Shown piece after piece: positions 53,823-61,692 of a stretch of 63,663 bases of DNA (the first letter of the stretch is position 1; each line of letters starts with the position of its first letter). The stretch comes from Sulfurimonas sp. (lineage in GTDB: Bacteria; Campylobacterota; Campylobacteria; Campylobacterales; Sulfurimonadaceae), in the NCBI GenBank assembly GCA_016744115.1, contig JADGEZ010000007.1, positions 1 to 63,663 on the forward strand. The letters are read 5' to 3'. Below the pieces are notes generated by a model that saw only the letters and a list, made by a program, of their open reading frames with translations, searched no databases and had not been told where the DNA came from. A program made the position numbers and the translations under genes.

Positions 53823-54116
53823 ATGAAAAAATTACTATTAGGTTTACTGTTAAGTGTAGGTCTTGTTATGGCAAGTGAAGCAGCAAAAGATGATTTATTA
53901 TCAATGGCAACAATGGGTAAAACATCAGGTTCACAAACTCAAATGAGTACAGATGAAATGAAAGATGCTGATGGTGGAAGAAGATTTACTAGTTATACTT
54001 ATAATCGAATTTCCCCATATAATAGTTATAAGAGAACAACTTCATATCATAATTATACAGCTTATTTGAAAACTAGGATTTATATTACTCGCATGGCACT
54101 AAGATGTTTATATTAG
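53823..54116 (+). CDS. Double-glycine secreted peptide precursor, copy 4
   Basis: This 97-residue member has the invariant leader (MSTDEMKDADGG, to residue 52) and a 45-residue core that is strongly basic and Tyr-rich (RRFTSYTYNRISPYNSYKRT ... TRMALRCLY). It contains the only cysteine seen in any core. Its leader region (53776-53822) has one change in the ATATCTC element (ATATCTA). The EF-hand gene follows 7 bases later. Confidence 0.8.
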   Translation: MKKLLLGLLLSVGLVMASEAAKDDLLSMATMGKTSGSQTQMSTDEMKDADGGRRFTSYTYNRISPYNSYKRTTSYHNYTAYLKTRIYITRMALRCLY

Positions 54117-54123
54117 GTAAATT

Positions 54124-54831
54124 ATGAAAATTGAAACTCATGGTACTGCTTTTACATCGTATGATGTAAAAGCAAAAAAATTAAGTAAAGAACAGATGTC
54201 AAAGGAAAATATATCCTTAGGTGAAAATATAAAAAAAACTAATGAACTAAAAAATGTTTCTTACCACACTACAGTAAAAACGGATTCTTCTAAGCTTACG
54301 ATTTTTAAAGACCCAACTAATGATAAATATCTCATAGTTTCATTGTCTGATGAAACAATAGAACAATTAAAAACACACTTCAATGATGATGATTTTATGC
54401 AAAGGGAAGATGGTGGAGTAAGACTTACTGGAGATGCAGAAGCTTTTGTATCTGGATGGTATGCAGATATAGCCTATAAAAGAGAGTTTTTAGAAGCGGA
54501 TGAAAACAAGGATGGTACAATATCTGATGATGAATATTTAAATGTTAGAAATAGTTTTGTATCAAATGTAAATATGCTTGTAAAAGTTGATAACTATGCA
54601 AGAGAAAAAATAGCTTATTATGGCGAAACAATCACACAACAATATACAAAATTTACAAAACTTGATATAGAAAATATGAAAAATGATTCTCTTGAGCTTC
54701 CATCATCTTTGGATGATGAACTAAACATGACATTAAAATTAGATAAAAATTTTGATGGAGTGATGAGCCTTGATGAGTCCTATTTATCCATTGGTGAAAG
54801 TGATGTTCAAAGTAGTATTTTAAAATTTTAG
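54124..54831 (+). CDS. EF-hand partner protein, copy 4, N-terminal piece (frameshifted)
   Basis: This 235-residue piece aligns with copies 1 and 2 (HGTAF start; FKDPTNDKYLIVSL; ADIAYKREFLEADENKDG). EF-hand loops lie at residues 126-137 (DENKDGTISDDE) and 207-218 (DKNFDGVMSLDE), both complete. It ends at LKF because of a one-base loss in TTTTAAAATTTT (54818-54829). With one more A, translation continues as LKILETLGMDVEALENEN into 54843..55100, giving about 325 residues, close to copies 1 and 2 (337-338). Confidence 0.75.
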   Translation: MKIETHGTAFTSYDVKAKKLSKEQMSKENISLGENIKKTNELKNVSYHTTVKTDSSKLTIFKDPTNDKYLIVSLSDETIEQLKTHFNDDDFMQREDGGVRLTGDAEAFVSGWYADIAYKREFLEADENKDGTISDDEYLNVRNSFVSNVNMLVKVDNYAREKIAYYGETITQQYTKFTKLDIENMKNDSLELPSSLDDELNMTLKLDKNFDGVMSLDESYLSIGESDVQSSILKF

Positions 54832-54842
54832 AAACGCTTGGT

Positions 54843-55100
54843 ATGGATGTAGAAGCATTAGAAAATGAAAATATGGGACTTGCTGATCTTTTGATTGTTG
54901 ATTATTTTAATAAATTCAAATCACTAGATAAAAATGAAAAAAATGATTATATTTCTGAAATTTTAGAAAAAACATTATTAAATCAAAAGGAAGAAACAAA
55001 AGAATTAAAAGAATTGGAATTAGAAAAAAATATAGAAAATATATTAAAGCAAAACAAACTAAATGAAGATAAAAATACAGGTATTGATATTTTTGCTTAG
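54843..55100 (+). CDS. EF-hand partner protein, copy 4, C-terminal piece
   Basis: This 85-residue frame is the continuation of 54124..54831 after the A-run frameshift. It is helical and rich in Glu, Lys and Asn (MGLADLLIVDYFNKFKSLDK; ILEKTLLNQKEETKELKEL), like the C-terminal third of copies 1 and 2. It is unlikely to be an independent gene, because no ribosome site precedes its first ATG. Confidence 0.6.
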   Translation: MDVEALENENMGLADLLIVDYFNKFKSLDKNEKNDYISEILEKTLLNQKEETKELKELELEKNIENILKQNKLNEDKNTGIDIFA

Positions 55101-55118
55101 TATGAAAAGTTTAATATA

Positions 55119-55220
55119 ATGTATATTGGCAGTACTACTGTTTGGTTAAATTCTAAGGGTGAAAGCGTAGAACCCCAAGATAAAGTAAGCCAATTAGAAA
55201 AATTACTTAGAGAAAACTAA
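55119..55220 (+). CDS. Possible 33-residue small protein
   Basis: This short open frame (MYIGSTTVWLNSKGESVEPQ, ending LEKLLREN) lies between the last EF-hand gene and the beta-barrel gene, 10 bases before the latter. It has no obvious ribosome site. It may be a real small protein of the locus or a relic of another EF-hand protein end. Confidence 0.35.
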   Translation: MYIGSTTVWLNSKGESVEPQDKVSQLEKLLREN

Positions 55221-55230
55221 AAGGAAAAGA

Positions 55231-55602
55231 TTGAAAAAACTTTTAACACTAGTGGGAGTATTTTTACTTTGTAAAAATCTTATTGCCTCCGATGCTATTA
55301 CGATAGATTCTATCTTTAAAAATGCTCAAGGGCTTAGAAGTATAAGCACCTTATCTTTTATAGCTTCTGGTGGAAATCAAAAGTTTACTAGCTATCCAGC
55401 CCTAGTAGGAATAGATGATGGGGAAGTGCTAGTAGATACTAAAATCCTTTCTTTAAATGAAACCCTGCTATATGCTTACAATAGTAAGCTTGATTTTATG
55501 TTGAGTGTTAATAGCTCTTACCAAAGTTTACAGTACCTTAGCCAAAGTGGCTTTAAAAGTAAGGACACAAAAAAGCTCAGTTCTTTTATGGATAGGTCTT
55601 AA
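55231..55602 (+). CDS. Outer-membrane beta-barrel, N-terminal piece (frameshifted)
   Basis: This 123-residue piece starts at TTG behind AAGGAAAAG and has a Sec signal peptide (MKKLLTLVGVFLLCKNLIAS). An N-terminal helix (DAITIDSIFKNAQGLRSI) and the first barrel strands follow. It stops after KLSSFMDRS. Removing one A from the A6 run at 55569-55574 joins it to 55505..56089 as GFKSKDTKSSVLLWIGLNYQ, about 285 residues in all. The order of barrel then C39 peptidase resembles FapF/FapD of functional amyloid operons. The predicted role is exit channel for the cleaved peptides. Confidence 0.72.
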   Translation: MKKLLTLVGVFLLCKNLIASDAITIDSIFKNAQGLRSISTLSFIASGGNQKFTSYPALVGIDDGEVLVDTKILSLNETLLYAYNSKLDFMLSVNSSYQSLQYLSQSGFKSKDTKKLSSFMDRS

Positions 55603-56089
55603 CTATCAGTTTGATTCTGCACTTGGAGAGTTTAAGCCAGTGATAAATGTACAAGTCCCTCTCTTTGAAAAGTATGCATTTCAAGATCGAAGTGATAGTA
55701 GTTCTTTTAAAGCTATTAGCACAAAATTTTCTTTAAAAAACTATTCGGATCCCTTTATATCTGTTTTTTATATCTCAATACTAAAAAACTTTGAAAAACA
55801 TGTATCAGAAAAAAATATTAAGTACCCAGATAGTTATGCTATTGGTTTTGATTTTTCTTTGGTCTTAAATCCAAAAGCGTCTATAAATTTTAACTTTGAA
55901 CAAAGGTATCAAACAGCATTAAAAGAAGATGGTGCAAAAGTAAATCCAACAAAAACACTTCCAACAATGGGCTTAGGAGCTACATACAGTATAAACTCAA
56001 AGAATTCTTTTACGGTTAGCTCAAACATAGGGACAAGTTCTAGTTCGCCTGATAGCATTGTATCGGTTGCTTTATGGCACAAATTTTAA
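55505..56089 (+). CDS. Outer-membrane beta-barrel, C-terminal piece
   Basis: This is the continuation of the barrel. The true overlap with the first piece is near 55575, so the upstream residues of this frame are artefact. Alternating hydrophobic strands run to a C-terminal phenylalanine (SIVSVALWHKF), the usual outer-membrane insertion signal. It overlaps the C39 peptidase gene by 16 bases, which shows translational coupling. I do not recognise a closer family than small outer-membrane transporters. Confidence 0.72.
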   Translation: MLIALTKVYSTLAKVALKVRTQKSSVLLWIGLNYQFDSALGEFKPVINVQVPLFEKYAFQDRSDSSSFKAISTKFSLKNYSDPFISVFYISILKNFEKHVSEKNIKYPDSYAIGFDFSLVLNPKASINFNFEQRYQTALKEDGAKVNPTKTLPTMGLGATYSINSKNSFTVSSNIGTSSSSPDSIVSVALWHKF

Positions 56090-56628
56090 TCTTTTTTTTC
56101 TTTTCTTTTTCTCTTTATGCCAATGACATTTTTAAGGTGAAATCTTTTAAAGAGTTGAAGTATCAAGATCTTATCCCTCAAACATATGAAGAGTCTTGTG
56201 GAGCTTCATCTTTGGCAACTTTGATGAATATGTATGATGCCAATGTAAGCGAAAGAGACTTACTCCGAGACTTAAATACCACCGATATGGTAAACTTCTT
56301 CGACTTACAAAATATAGCAAAAAAAAATGGATTTAAAGCTAAGGGCTACAATATAACTCCAAAGATATTTCAACAACTCAAAGTTCCTGTGATAGCAAGA
56401 GTTTTAAGGCATAAAGATTATCCACACTTTATAGTTGTGCAAAATATAGAGGGTGACTTCATCTTATCATTAGACCCAAATAATGGGAAAAGAATTATTA
56501 CAAAAAATGAATTTTATTCAGTTTGGAATAAAGAAGACAAAGGAGAGATACTCATAGTTGTGCCAAACAACAAAACACAAGCAAAAAAGCTAGATTTTTT
56601 AGACACTTCTTTACTTTTTGTAAAGTAA
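56074..56628 (+). CDS. Periplasmic C39-family (double-glycine) peptidase
   Basis: This 184-residue protein has a Sec signal peptide (MAQILIFFFFSFSLYA). The papain-like C39 core is clear: QTYEESCGASSLATLM (Gln36 oxyanion, Cys42 nucleophile), HFIVVQN (His118) and LDPNNGK (Asp134). C39 domains cut after Gly-Gly in leader peptides; most are fused to ABC exporters, but this one is stand-alone and periplasmic, as in FapD. The four GG precursors upstream are its obvious substrates. It has no transmembrane ABC portion. This is the last gene of the cluster. Confidence 0.87.
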   Translation: MAQILIFFFFSFSLYANDIFKVKSFKELKYQDLIPQTYEESCGASSLATLMNMYDANVSERDLLRDLNTTDMVNFFDLQNIAKKNGFKAKGYNITPKIFQQLKVPVIARVLRHKDYPHFIVVQNIEGDFILSLDPNNGKRIITKNEFYSVWNKEDKGEILIVVPNNKTQAKKLDFLDTSLLFVK

Positions 56629-56661
56629 TAAGGCAGATTCATACAAATGTATTTACACCTT

Positions 56662-56806
56662 TTGTCACCCTGAACTTGATTTGTCACCCTTAACTTGATT
56701 TGTCACCCTGAACTTGATTTGTCACCCTGAACTTGATTCAGGGTCTAGTGTCTTATGTTAGATTCTGAATCAAGTTCCCAATGACGACACATCAAGTTCC
56801 AATGAC
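56662..56806. repeat. Dispersed repeat with a four-unit 19-bp tandem array
   Basis: TTGTCACCCTGAACTTGAT is repeated four times without spacers (56662, 56681, 56700, 56719; unit two has TTAACTT), followed by TCAGGGTCTAG. The opposite-strand halves TTAGATTCTGAATCAAGTTCCCAATGAC (from 56758) and CATCAAGTTCCAATGAC (to 56806) follow. It is the same family as at 46011-46084, expanded. Confidence 0.8.
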
Positions 56807-56897
56807 AGGCTGTATAAATAAGCCGTGTTCAAAGAACAAGATACCTTTTTTAGTTGAAAATAAAATGCTATAATAAAGAAAATTAAATGAGTAAATT

Positions 56898-57287
56898 ATG
56901 AATAAAACAAATGTAGATGATATGTTAATCGAAATGATTAGCCCTAAGGTAAAGCAGATAGAAGAAAAATTTAGTAATGGTGAGGGTCTTTCTCAAGATG
57001 ACATCAATACTTTGTTACTAAAATCTCAATATAATCATATCAATCATTTAGACCAAAAATTGGATGAGGTAGTAGCAGATGTTGCCAGTTTAAAAGGCGA
57101 ATTCAATGGCTTAAAAGGCGAATTTAATGGTTTAAAAGGTGAATTTGCTATATTAAGAGGCGAGTTTGCTATATTAAAAGCTGATATTGAAACTACTATA
57201 GAAAAAGCTTTAAATAAAAATATGATGAAACTTATCATGGTTATGGGAATTTTCTTAACTGCTTCAAAAATTATTGATAAATTTTAA
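56898..57287 (+). CDS. Heptad-repeat coiled-coil protein with C-terminal membrane helix
   Basis: This 129-residue protein has a perfect seven-residue repeat at residues 65-99 (LKGEFNG, LKGEFNG, LKGEFAI, LRGEFAI, LKADIET). It predicts a short trimeric or tetrameric coiled coil, followed by a hydrophobic C-terminal helix (MMKLIMVMGIFLTASKI). The 21-base DNA repeats at about 57089-57180 are prone to length change. Similar architecture is seen in DUF1640-type proteins. The function is unknown. Confidence 0.7.
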   Translation: MNKTNVDDMLIEMISPKVKQIEEKFSNGEGLSQDDINTLLLKSQYNHINHLDQKLDEVVADVASLKGEFNGLKGEFNGLKGEFAILRGEFAILKADIETTIEKALNKNMMKLIMVMGIFLTASKIIDKF

Positions 57288-57349
57288 ACACTTCCTTACT
57301 TTTAATAAAGTAAAAGCAAACTTTAACGCCATATAGTATAAAATTCTAC

Positions 57350-58570
57350 ATGAAAAAAATCGCATTCGGAACATACAGAATAAGCAACCATAACCCTGAG
57401 CATATCACAGCTCTAAAACATGCCATAAAATCAGGTGTTAGGATGATTGATACATCATCAAACTATATGGATGGTGGGGCTGAGAGGGCAATCGCTTTAG
57501 CCTTGCAGAGTTTTGATGAAGATGTGCGAGATGAGATGGAGATAGTATCAAAGTTTGGCTATATCCAAAATGACAACATGGCTAGACACAAAGAAAATCC
57601 ATTTGAAGAAGTTGTAGAGTATAGTGAAAATTGTTTTCATTGTATTTCGCAGGATTTCATCCAAGACCAATTGGCTAAGTCTTTAGAAAGATTAGAAGTT
57701 AAGACAATAGATTGTTATCTAATCCATAATCCTGAGTACTATTTACTTGACGCTATAAATCATGGTGTAGAAAAAGATGATAGATTAGATGAGATGTACA
57801 AAAGACTCTTTGACGCATTTATGAGCTTAGAGTTAGCGGTGCAAAATGGACATATAAAATCCTATGGAATCAGTTCAAATAGTTTTTCAAAACTAAGAAG
57901 CGATGAAGAGTTTTTACCCTATGAAGACCTACTTACACTCGTAGAAGATGCAGCATCAGAACTTGGCAATGAGTTTCATAGTTTTACCACCATAGAGTTA
58001 CCTTTAAATATCTTAGAAAAAAATGGATTAAAGTGTACCGCATGGGCAAAAGAGAATGGACTAAGAGTCTTAGTAAATAGACCTTTAAATGCTCAACATG
58101 ATGGCTTAATGTATAGACTTGCTGACTATGATGAAAGCCGTGAATATTATAATCATTTTAATGAACTTATGGAAGTAAGTGATAATGAATCTTTGAGAGC
58201 ATTATTTAATCTCCTAGAACAACTCGATGACAATAAACATAAATTTGCTTGGATAGGTGATTATGACTCATTTCTTTACTCTCAGATTATCCCCCACATT
58301 AAAAAAATCATAGAAGTACTTGATGAAGAAAATATACAAAGTATGTTAAATCGCATAGATTTATTTTTAAGTGAGTATAGAAAAATGGTAGCCTATGAAT
58401 GCTCAAAACATACAAGAAAAATTCTCAAAGATACCTTAGTAGAATGTAAACTTAGTATGCAAGAGTGTGCTTTGACCTTTTTATTGCAAAGAAAAAGTGT
58501 TGATTTTATATTAGTTGGTATGAGAAAAGTAAGTTATATAAATGAAGTTTTGGCACTTGAAGAAAAGTAG
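57350..58570 (+). CDS. Aldo/keto reductase family protein
   Basis: This 406-residue TIM-barrel oxidoreductase begins IAFGTYRISNHNPEHITAL and has the catalytic tetrad in MIDTSSNYMDGGAE (Asp, Tyr), VSKFG (Lys) and YLIHNPEYY (His). The C-terminal SVDFILVGMRKVSYINEVL matches the NADPH-binding end of the family. It is longer than typical members (about 320) owing to an insert of helices around residues 225-330. The substrate is unknown. The Nfu gene follows after 82 bases. Confidence 0.85.
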   Translation: MKKIAFGTYRISNHNPEHITALKHAIKSGVRMIDTSSNYMDGGAERAIALALQSFDEDVRDEMEIVSKFGYIQNDNMARHKENPFEEVVEYSENCFHCISQDFIQDQLAKSLERLEVKTIDCYLIHNPEYYLLDAINHGVEKDDRLDEMYKRLFDAFMSLELAVQNGHIKSYGISSNSFSKLRSDEEFLPYEDLLTLVEDAASELGNEFHSFTTIELPLNILEKNGLKCTAWAKENGLRVLVNRPLNAQHDGLMYRLADYDESREYYNHFNELMEVSDNESLRALFNLLEQLDDNKHKFAWIGDYDSFLYSQIIPHIKKIIEVLDEENIQSMLNRIDLFLSEYRKMVAYECSKHTRKILKDTLVECKLSMQECALTFLLQRKSVDFILVGMRKVSYINEVLALEEK

Positions 58571-58652
58571 GTTTTAGATTTTAGGACATATTAAGCGTTA
58601 TTGTCATACTTTATGCTACTAAGAACTTATGAACTAGAAAAAAGGAAAAATT

Positions 58653-58928
58653 ATGATACCATTTAGTGACGAAGAGTTAATGGAACCCGTAAAAAATGTT
58701 ATAGATAAGGTTCGCCCATCTTTAGCTCTTGATGGCGGTGATATTGACTTCATAACTGTTAAAAATTCAAATGTATATGTACAACTCAAAGGTGCATGTA
58801 TAGGATGTTCAAGTAGCGGCAGTACTCTAAAATATGGCGTAGAGAGACAACTAAGAATGGATATTCATCCAGAGTTATGCGTCGTGAATGTACCCTTAGG
58901 TATGGAAAACGATATAGATAAATTATAA
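58653..58928 (+). CDS. Nfu-type Fe-S cluster carrier
   Basis: This 91-residue stand-alone NifU C-terminal domain has VRPSLALDGGDIDFITVKN and the cluster motif KGACIGCSSSGSTLKYG (CxxC). Such proteins carry [4Fe-4S] clusters from NifU to targets. It is related to the C-terminal domain of NifU at 41367..42341. The TPR gene follows 13 bases later and then murE, so it heads a short unit. Confidence 0.92.
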   Translation: MIPFSDEELMEPVKNVIDKVRPSLALDGGDIDFITVKNSNVYVQLKGACIGCSSSGSTLKYGVERQLRMDIHPELCVVNVPLGMENDIDKL

Positions 58929-58941
58929 AAAAGAGTTCAAG

Positions 58942-59535
58942 ATGCCAAATATAAGTAAGTATAAAACATTATCACAAGCAAAAGACAGTTTTACTCAGGC
59001 AGATTATAAAAATGCACTAGAAAAATTTGCTTTCGTTTTAGAAAATTATCCAAATTCTAAAGAGGCTTATAATGGTGTGATTTTATCTGAAATGGCTATG
59101 AGTGGAGAGGGTGGAGCTGAGGCTTTATTTGATTATTATGAAATTTTAAAAGAAGAAGATCAAGATGCTGCAGATGTGATAATGGGTGATATTTTGCAAA
59201 GTATGGATGGTACTATAGAAAGACTTGGAGAGATTTTTGCAGAACCGCTTCGTGATAGAATAGACCTTGAAGATGGAATTTTATATCAAGATTTTAAAGC
59301 ACTTTTAAATTCGGGTGAAAATTTTAAAGATACTTTTGAAAATATTATGTTTTCAACTAAGGTAATCATCACTCAAAAAGAAGATTTTATAGACTTTTTA
59401 GAAAATTTAATAGACAATGGATATACAGAGATGGCATTAACCTATTTGGAAAATGCTTTAAGTGTTTTTCCCACGGATGAATCGATTAGAAAACTATTAA
59501 AAAAATTATCACAGGTTAAGTCAGTTGAGAATTGA
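58942..59535 (+). CDS. TPR-like protein upstream of murE
   Basis: This 197-residue cytoplasmic acidic protein has an N-terminal tetratricopeptide-like pair (AKDSFTQADYKNALEKFAFV, LENYPNSKEAYNGVILSE) and another at the end (GYTEMALTYLENALSVFPTD). It overlaps murE by 11 bases, so the two are translationally coupled. It probably mediates protein contacts. A link to cell wall synthesis is suggested only by the position. Confidence 0.75.
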   Translation: MPNISKYKTLSQAKDSFTQADYKNALEKFAFVLENYPNSKEAYNGVILSEMAMSGEGGAEALFDYYEILKEEDQDAADVIMGDILQSMDGTIERLGEIFAEPLRDRIDLEDGILYQDFKALLNSGENFKDTFENIMFSTKVIITQKEDFIDFLENLIDNGYTEMALTYLENALSVFPTDESIRKLLKKLSQVKSVEN

Positions 59536-60817
59536 ACTCCCTAATCAAGAGTATAAATATTTAAGTGAAAACTCACAAGAGTGTGACGAAAACACAGCTT
59601 TCGCACTCACTACACAAAACAAAAAATATCTTCAAAATGCTAAAGACAATATGGCTCATTCTATAGTAAACATAGAAGATGTAGCAGAACTTTTTGGTTT
59701 AAGTAGGATTAAAATAATTGGAATAACGGGAACAAACGGAAAAACAACAACAGCGAGTGCAATATATTCTTTTCTTTTAGATTTAGGATATAAATGTGCC
59801 ATGCAAGGAACTCGTGGTTTATTTATGAATGATGAAGTTGTCGAGGGAAAAACACTTACAACACCTTCAGTTTTAAACACCTATAAACATATATATCAAG
59901 CACTTCAAGCTGATTGTGAGTATTTTATTATGGAAGTTAGCTCTCATGCTTTGGTTCAAAAGCGTATAGAGGGTTTGAACTTTGAGCTTAAAATCCTTAC
60001 AAATATTACTCAAGATCATTTAGATTATCATAAAACAATTGGCGAATATATCGCTGTTAAAAATAGTTTTTTTCAAGATGAGGGTAAAAAACTTATAAAT
60101 AAAGATGAATCTAAAGCATCTTTTACTATAAAAAATACATTTACATACGGTATAGAAAATCCCTCAACATACCGACTTATGGCGTATTCGCTCAACAACG
60201 CATCTAGTGGTATCATTCAACATTTTCAAGAGGTCGTCCCTTTTACAGCCACGCTCCATGGATTTTTTAACCTTTATAATCTAATGGCGGCAATATCAGC
60301 CGTTCATATAATAACTGGAAAAAAGCTAGAAGAGATAACTAGCGTTGTAGATAATTTTGCAGGAGTAAGTGGAAGAATGGAACAAGTCTGTACAGCACCA
60401 AATGTGATAGTAGATTTTGCCCATACACCTGATGGTATGCAACAGGTTCTTAATGCACTCAAAGAAAAAAAACTTTTAGTAGTTTTTGGGGCAGGGGGAG
60501 ATAGAGACAAATCCAAACGGGCTTTAATGGGTAGAGTAGCTGCATCTTTATCTAAAAAAACCTATATCACAAGTGACAATCCAAGATATGAAGATCCAGA
60601 ATTAATAGCTAAAGATATACTCGATGGCATAGATGACAAAACAAATGTTGTAGTAGAATTAAACCGTAAAAAAGCAATAAAGATGGCATTAGACGATCAA
60701 GAAGATGAAGATGTTGTCGTTATTTTAGGAAAAGGAGATGAATCGCATCAAATAATATATGATGAAAAATTTCCCTTTGATGATAGAGAAGTAGTAAGAG
60801 AACTTTTGAATTTATAA
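59525..60817 (+). CDS. murE: MurE ligase (UDP-MurNAc-tripeptide synthetase)
   Basis: MurE adds meso-diaminopimelate to UDP-MurNAc-L-Ala-D-Glu in peptidoglycan synthesis. The 430-residue protein has the ATP motif GITGTNGKTTTASAI near residue 67, the central segment TNITQDHLDYH, and the DNPRYEDPE motif that selects diaminopimelate over lysine. It is slightly short because of a reduced N-terminal domain, as in other Campylobacterota. It starts with TTG at 59525 inside the TPR gene. Confidence 0.95.
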   Translation: MRIELPNQEYKYLSENSQECDENTAFALTTQNKKYLQNAKDNMAHSIVNIEDVAELFGLSRIKIIGITGTNGKTTTASAIYSFLLDLGYKCAMQGTRGLFMNDEVVEGKTLTTPSVLNTYKHIYQALQADCEYFIMEVSSHALVQKRIEGLNFELKILTNITQDHLDYHKTIGEYIAVKNSFFQDEGKKLINKDESKASFTIKNTFTYGIENPSTYRLMAYSLNNASSGIIQHFQEVVPFTATLHGFFNLYNLMAAISAVHIITGKKLEEITSVVDNFAGVSGRMEQVCTAPNVIVDFAHTPDGMQQVLNALKEKKLLVVFGAGGDRDKSKRALMGRVAASLSKKTYITSDNPRYEDPELIAKDILDGIDDKTNVVVELNRKKAIKMALDDQEDEDVVVILGKGDESHQIIYDEKFPFDDREVVRELLNL

Positions 60818-60943
60818 GAAGAGAACGTAAACAACTATCATCACAGAGACACTTAGACTTAAAAATATAATTTAAATAGAAAAAATTTCTTTTTAAAATG
60901 TTTTTTTTGCTATAATTTCATAAAAAATTTAAGGAAAAATTAC

Positions 60944-61318
60944 ATGGGAATCCCTCAACCAACATTTTATATATTTAAATGCGAGCAATCAGCTCCTCCA
61001 GGTATGCCAAAACCATCATGTGTCACAGAAGATAGCAAAGGGCTTTTTCAATATACTGCACAAAAGTTAATGCAAGAAGGTATCATGATGGGAACACCCA
61101 TAGTCCGTACTTCATGTATGAATAGATGTTCATCTGGACCAATTATGCTCATTGAACCAGGGCATACAATGTATGTAGGATTAACAGAAGAAAAAATTGA
61201 TAGAATTATTGCAGAGCACCTTATAGGTGGAAATGTAGTTGAAGAATATGTGATTGATGCTGAGCTTTGGGATGCACCAATACCTTTAGATGTTATGCGT
61301 AAGCAAATGGGTAAATAG
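60944..61318 (+). CDS. Thioredoxin-like [2Fe-2S] ferredoxin
   Basis: This 124-residue protein has four cysteines (C13, C26, C58, C62; [13 protein letters not shown]) arranged as in thioredoxin-fold [2Fe-2S] ferredoxins related to the NuoE C-terminus. It begins with [20 protein letters not shown]. It is likely an electron carrier in the cytoplasm. It is followed 8 bases later by panD in a rightward unit with ybaB and a PDZ protein. A long A/T leader without genes precedes it. Confidence 0.85.
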   Translation: MGIPQPTFYIFKCEQSAPPGMPKPSCVTEDSKGLFQYTAQKLMQEGIMMGTPIVRTSCMNRCSSGPIMLIEPGHTMYVGLTEEKIDRIIAEHLIGGNVVEEYVIDAELWDAPIPLDVMRKQMGK

Positions 61319-61326
61319 GAAAACTT

Positions 61327-61692
61327 ATGTTAATTGATATGCTTTATAGCAAAATTCATCGTGCTACAGTAACGGATGCGAACTTAAATTATGTTGGCTC
61401 AATTACTATAGATGAGGAACTTTTAGAAGCTGCTAAGATGAGAGTTGGACAGAAAGTTGAAATCTTAAACATAAACAATGGTGAGCGTTTTAGCACTTAT
61501 ATCATTTTGGGTAAGAGAGGGGAGCGTGACATTTGTTTAAATGGTGCAGCTGCTCGTAAAGTCCATCCAGGCGACAAAGTGATCATTGTCGCTTATGCTA
61601 CTTATGATGAAAAAGAGTTAGAAACTTATAAACCCAAAGTACTTATTTTAGACGAGAAGAATGATATCCAAACGATAATGGACAGTATCTAA
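61327..61692 (+). CDS. panD: Aspartate 1-decarboxylase PanD
   Basis: PanD makes beta-alanine from aspartate for coenzyme A. The 121-residue proenzyme self-cleaves between Gly24 and Ser25 (NYVGSITID) to form the pyruvoyl group. The segments [10 protein letters not shown] and [19 protein letters not shown] are typical. Length is normal. The stop overlaps the ybaB start by one base (TAATG). Confidence 0.96.
   Translation: MLIDMLYSKIHRATVTDANLNYVGSITIDEELLEAAKMRVGQKVEILNINNGERFSTYIILGKRGERDICLNGAAARKVHPGDKVIIVAYATYDEKELETYKPKVLILDEKNDIQTIMDSI

Noticed and set aside
49738..54116. Peptide array as classical ABC-exported bacteriocins (microcin-like)
   Set aside because: The precursors carry a Sec signal peptide before the GG leader, and the C39 peptidase is not fused to an ABC transporter; none is present in the cluster.
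56662..56737. Four regular repeats that could suggest a CRISPR array
   Set aside because: Units are 19 bp and abut without spacers, no cas genes are present, and the unit is half of a dispersed palindromic element.
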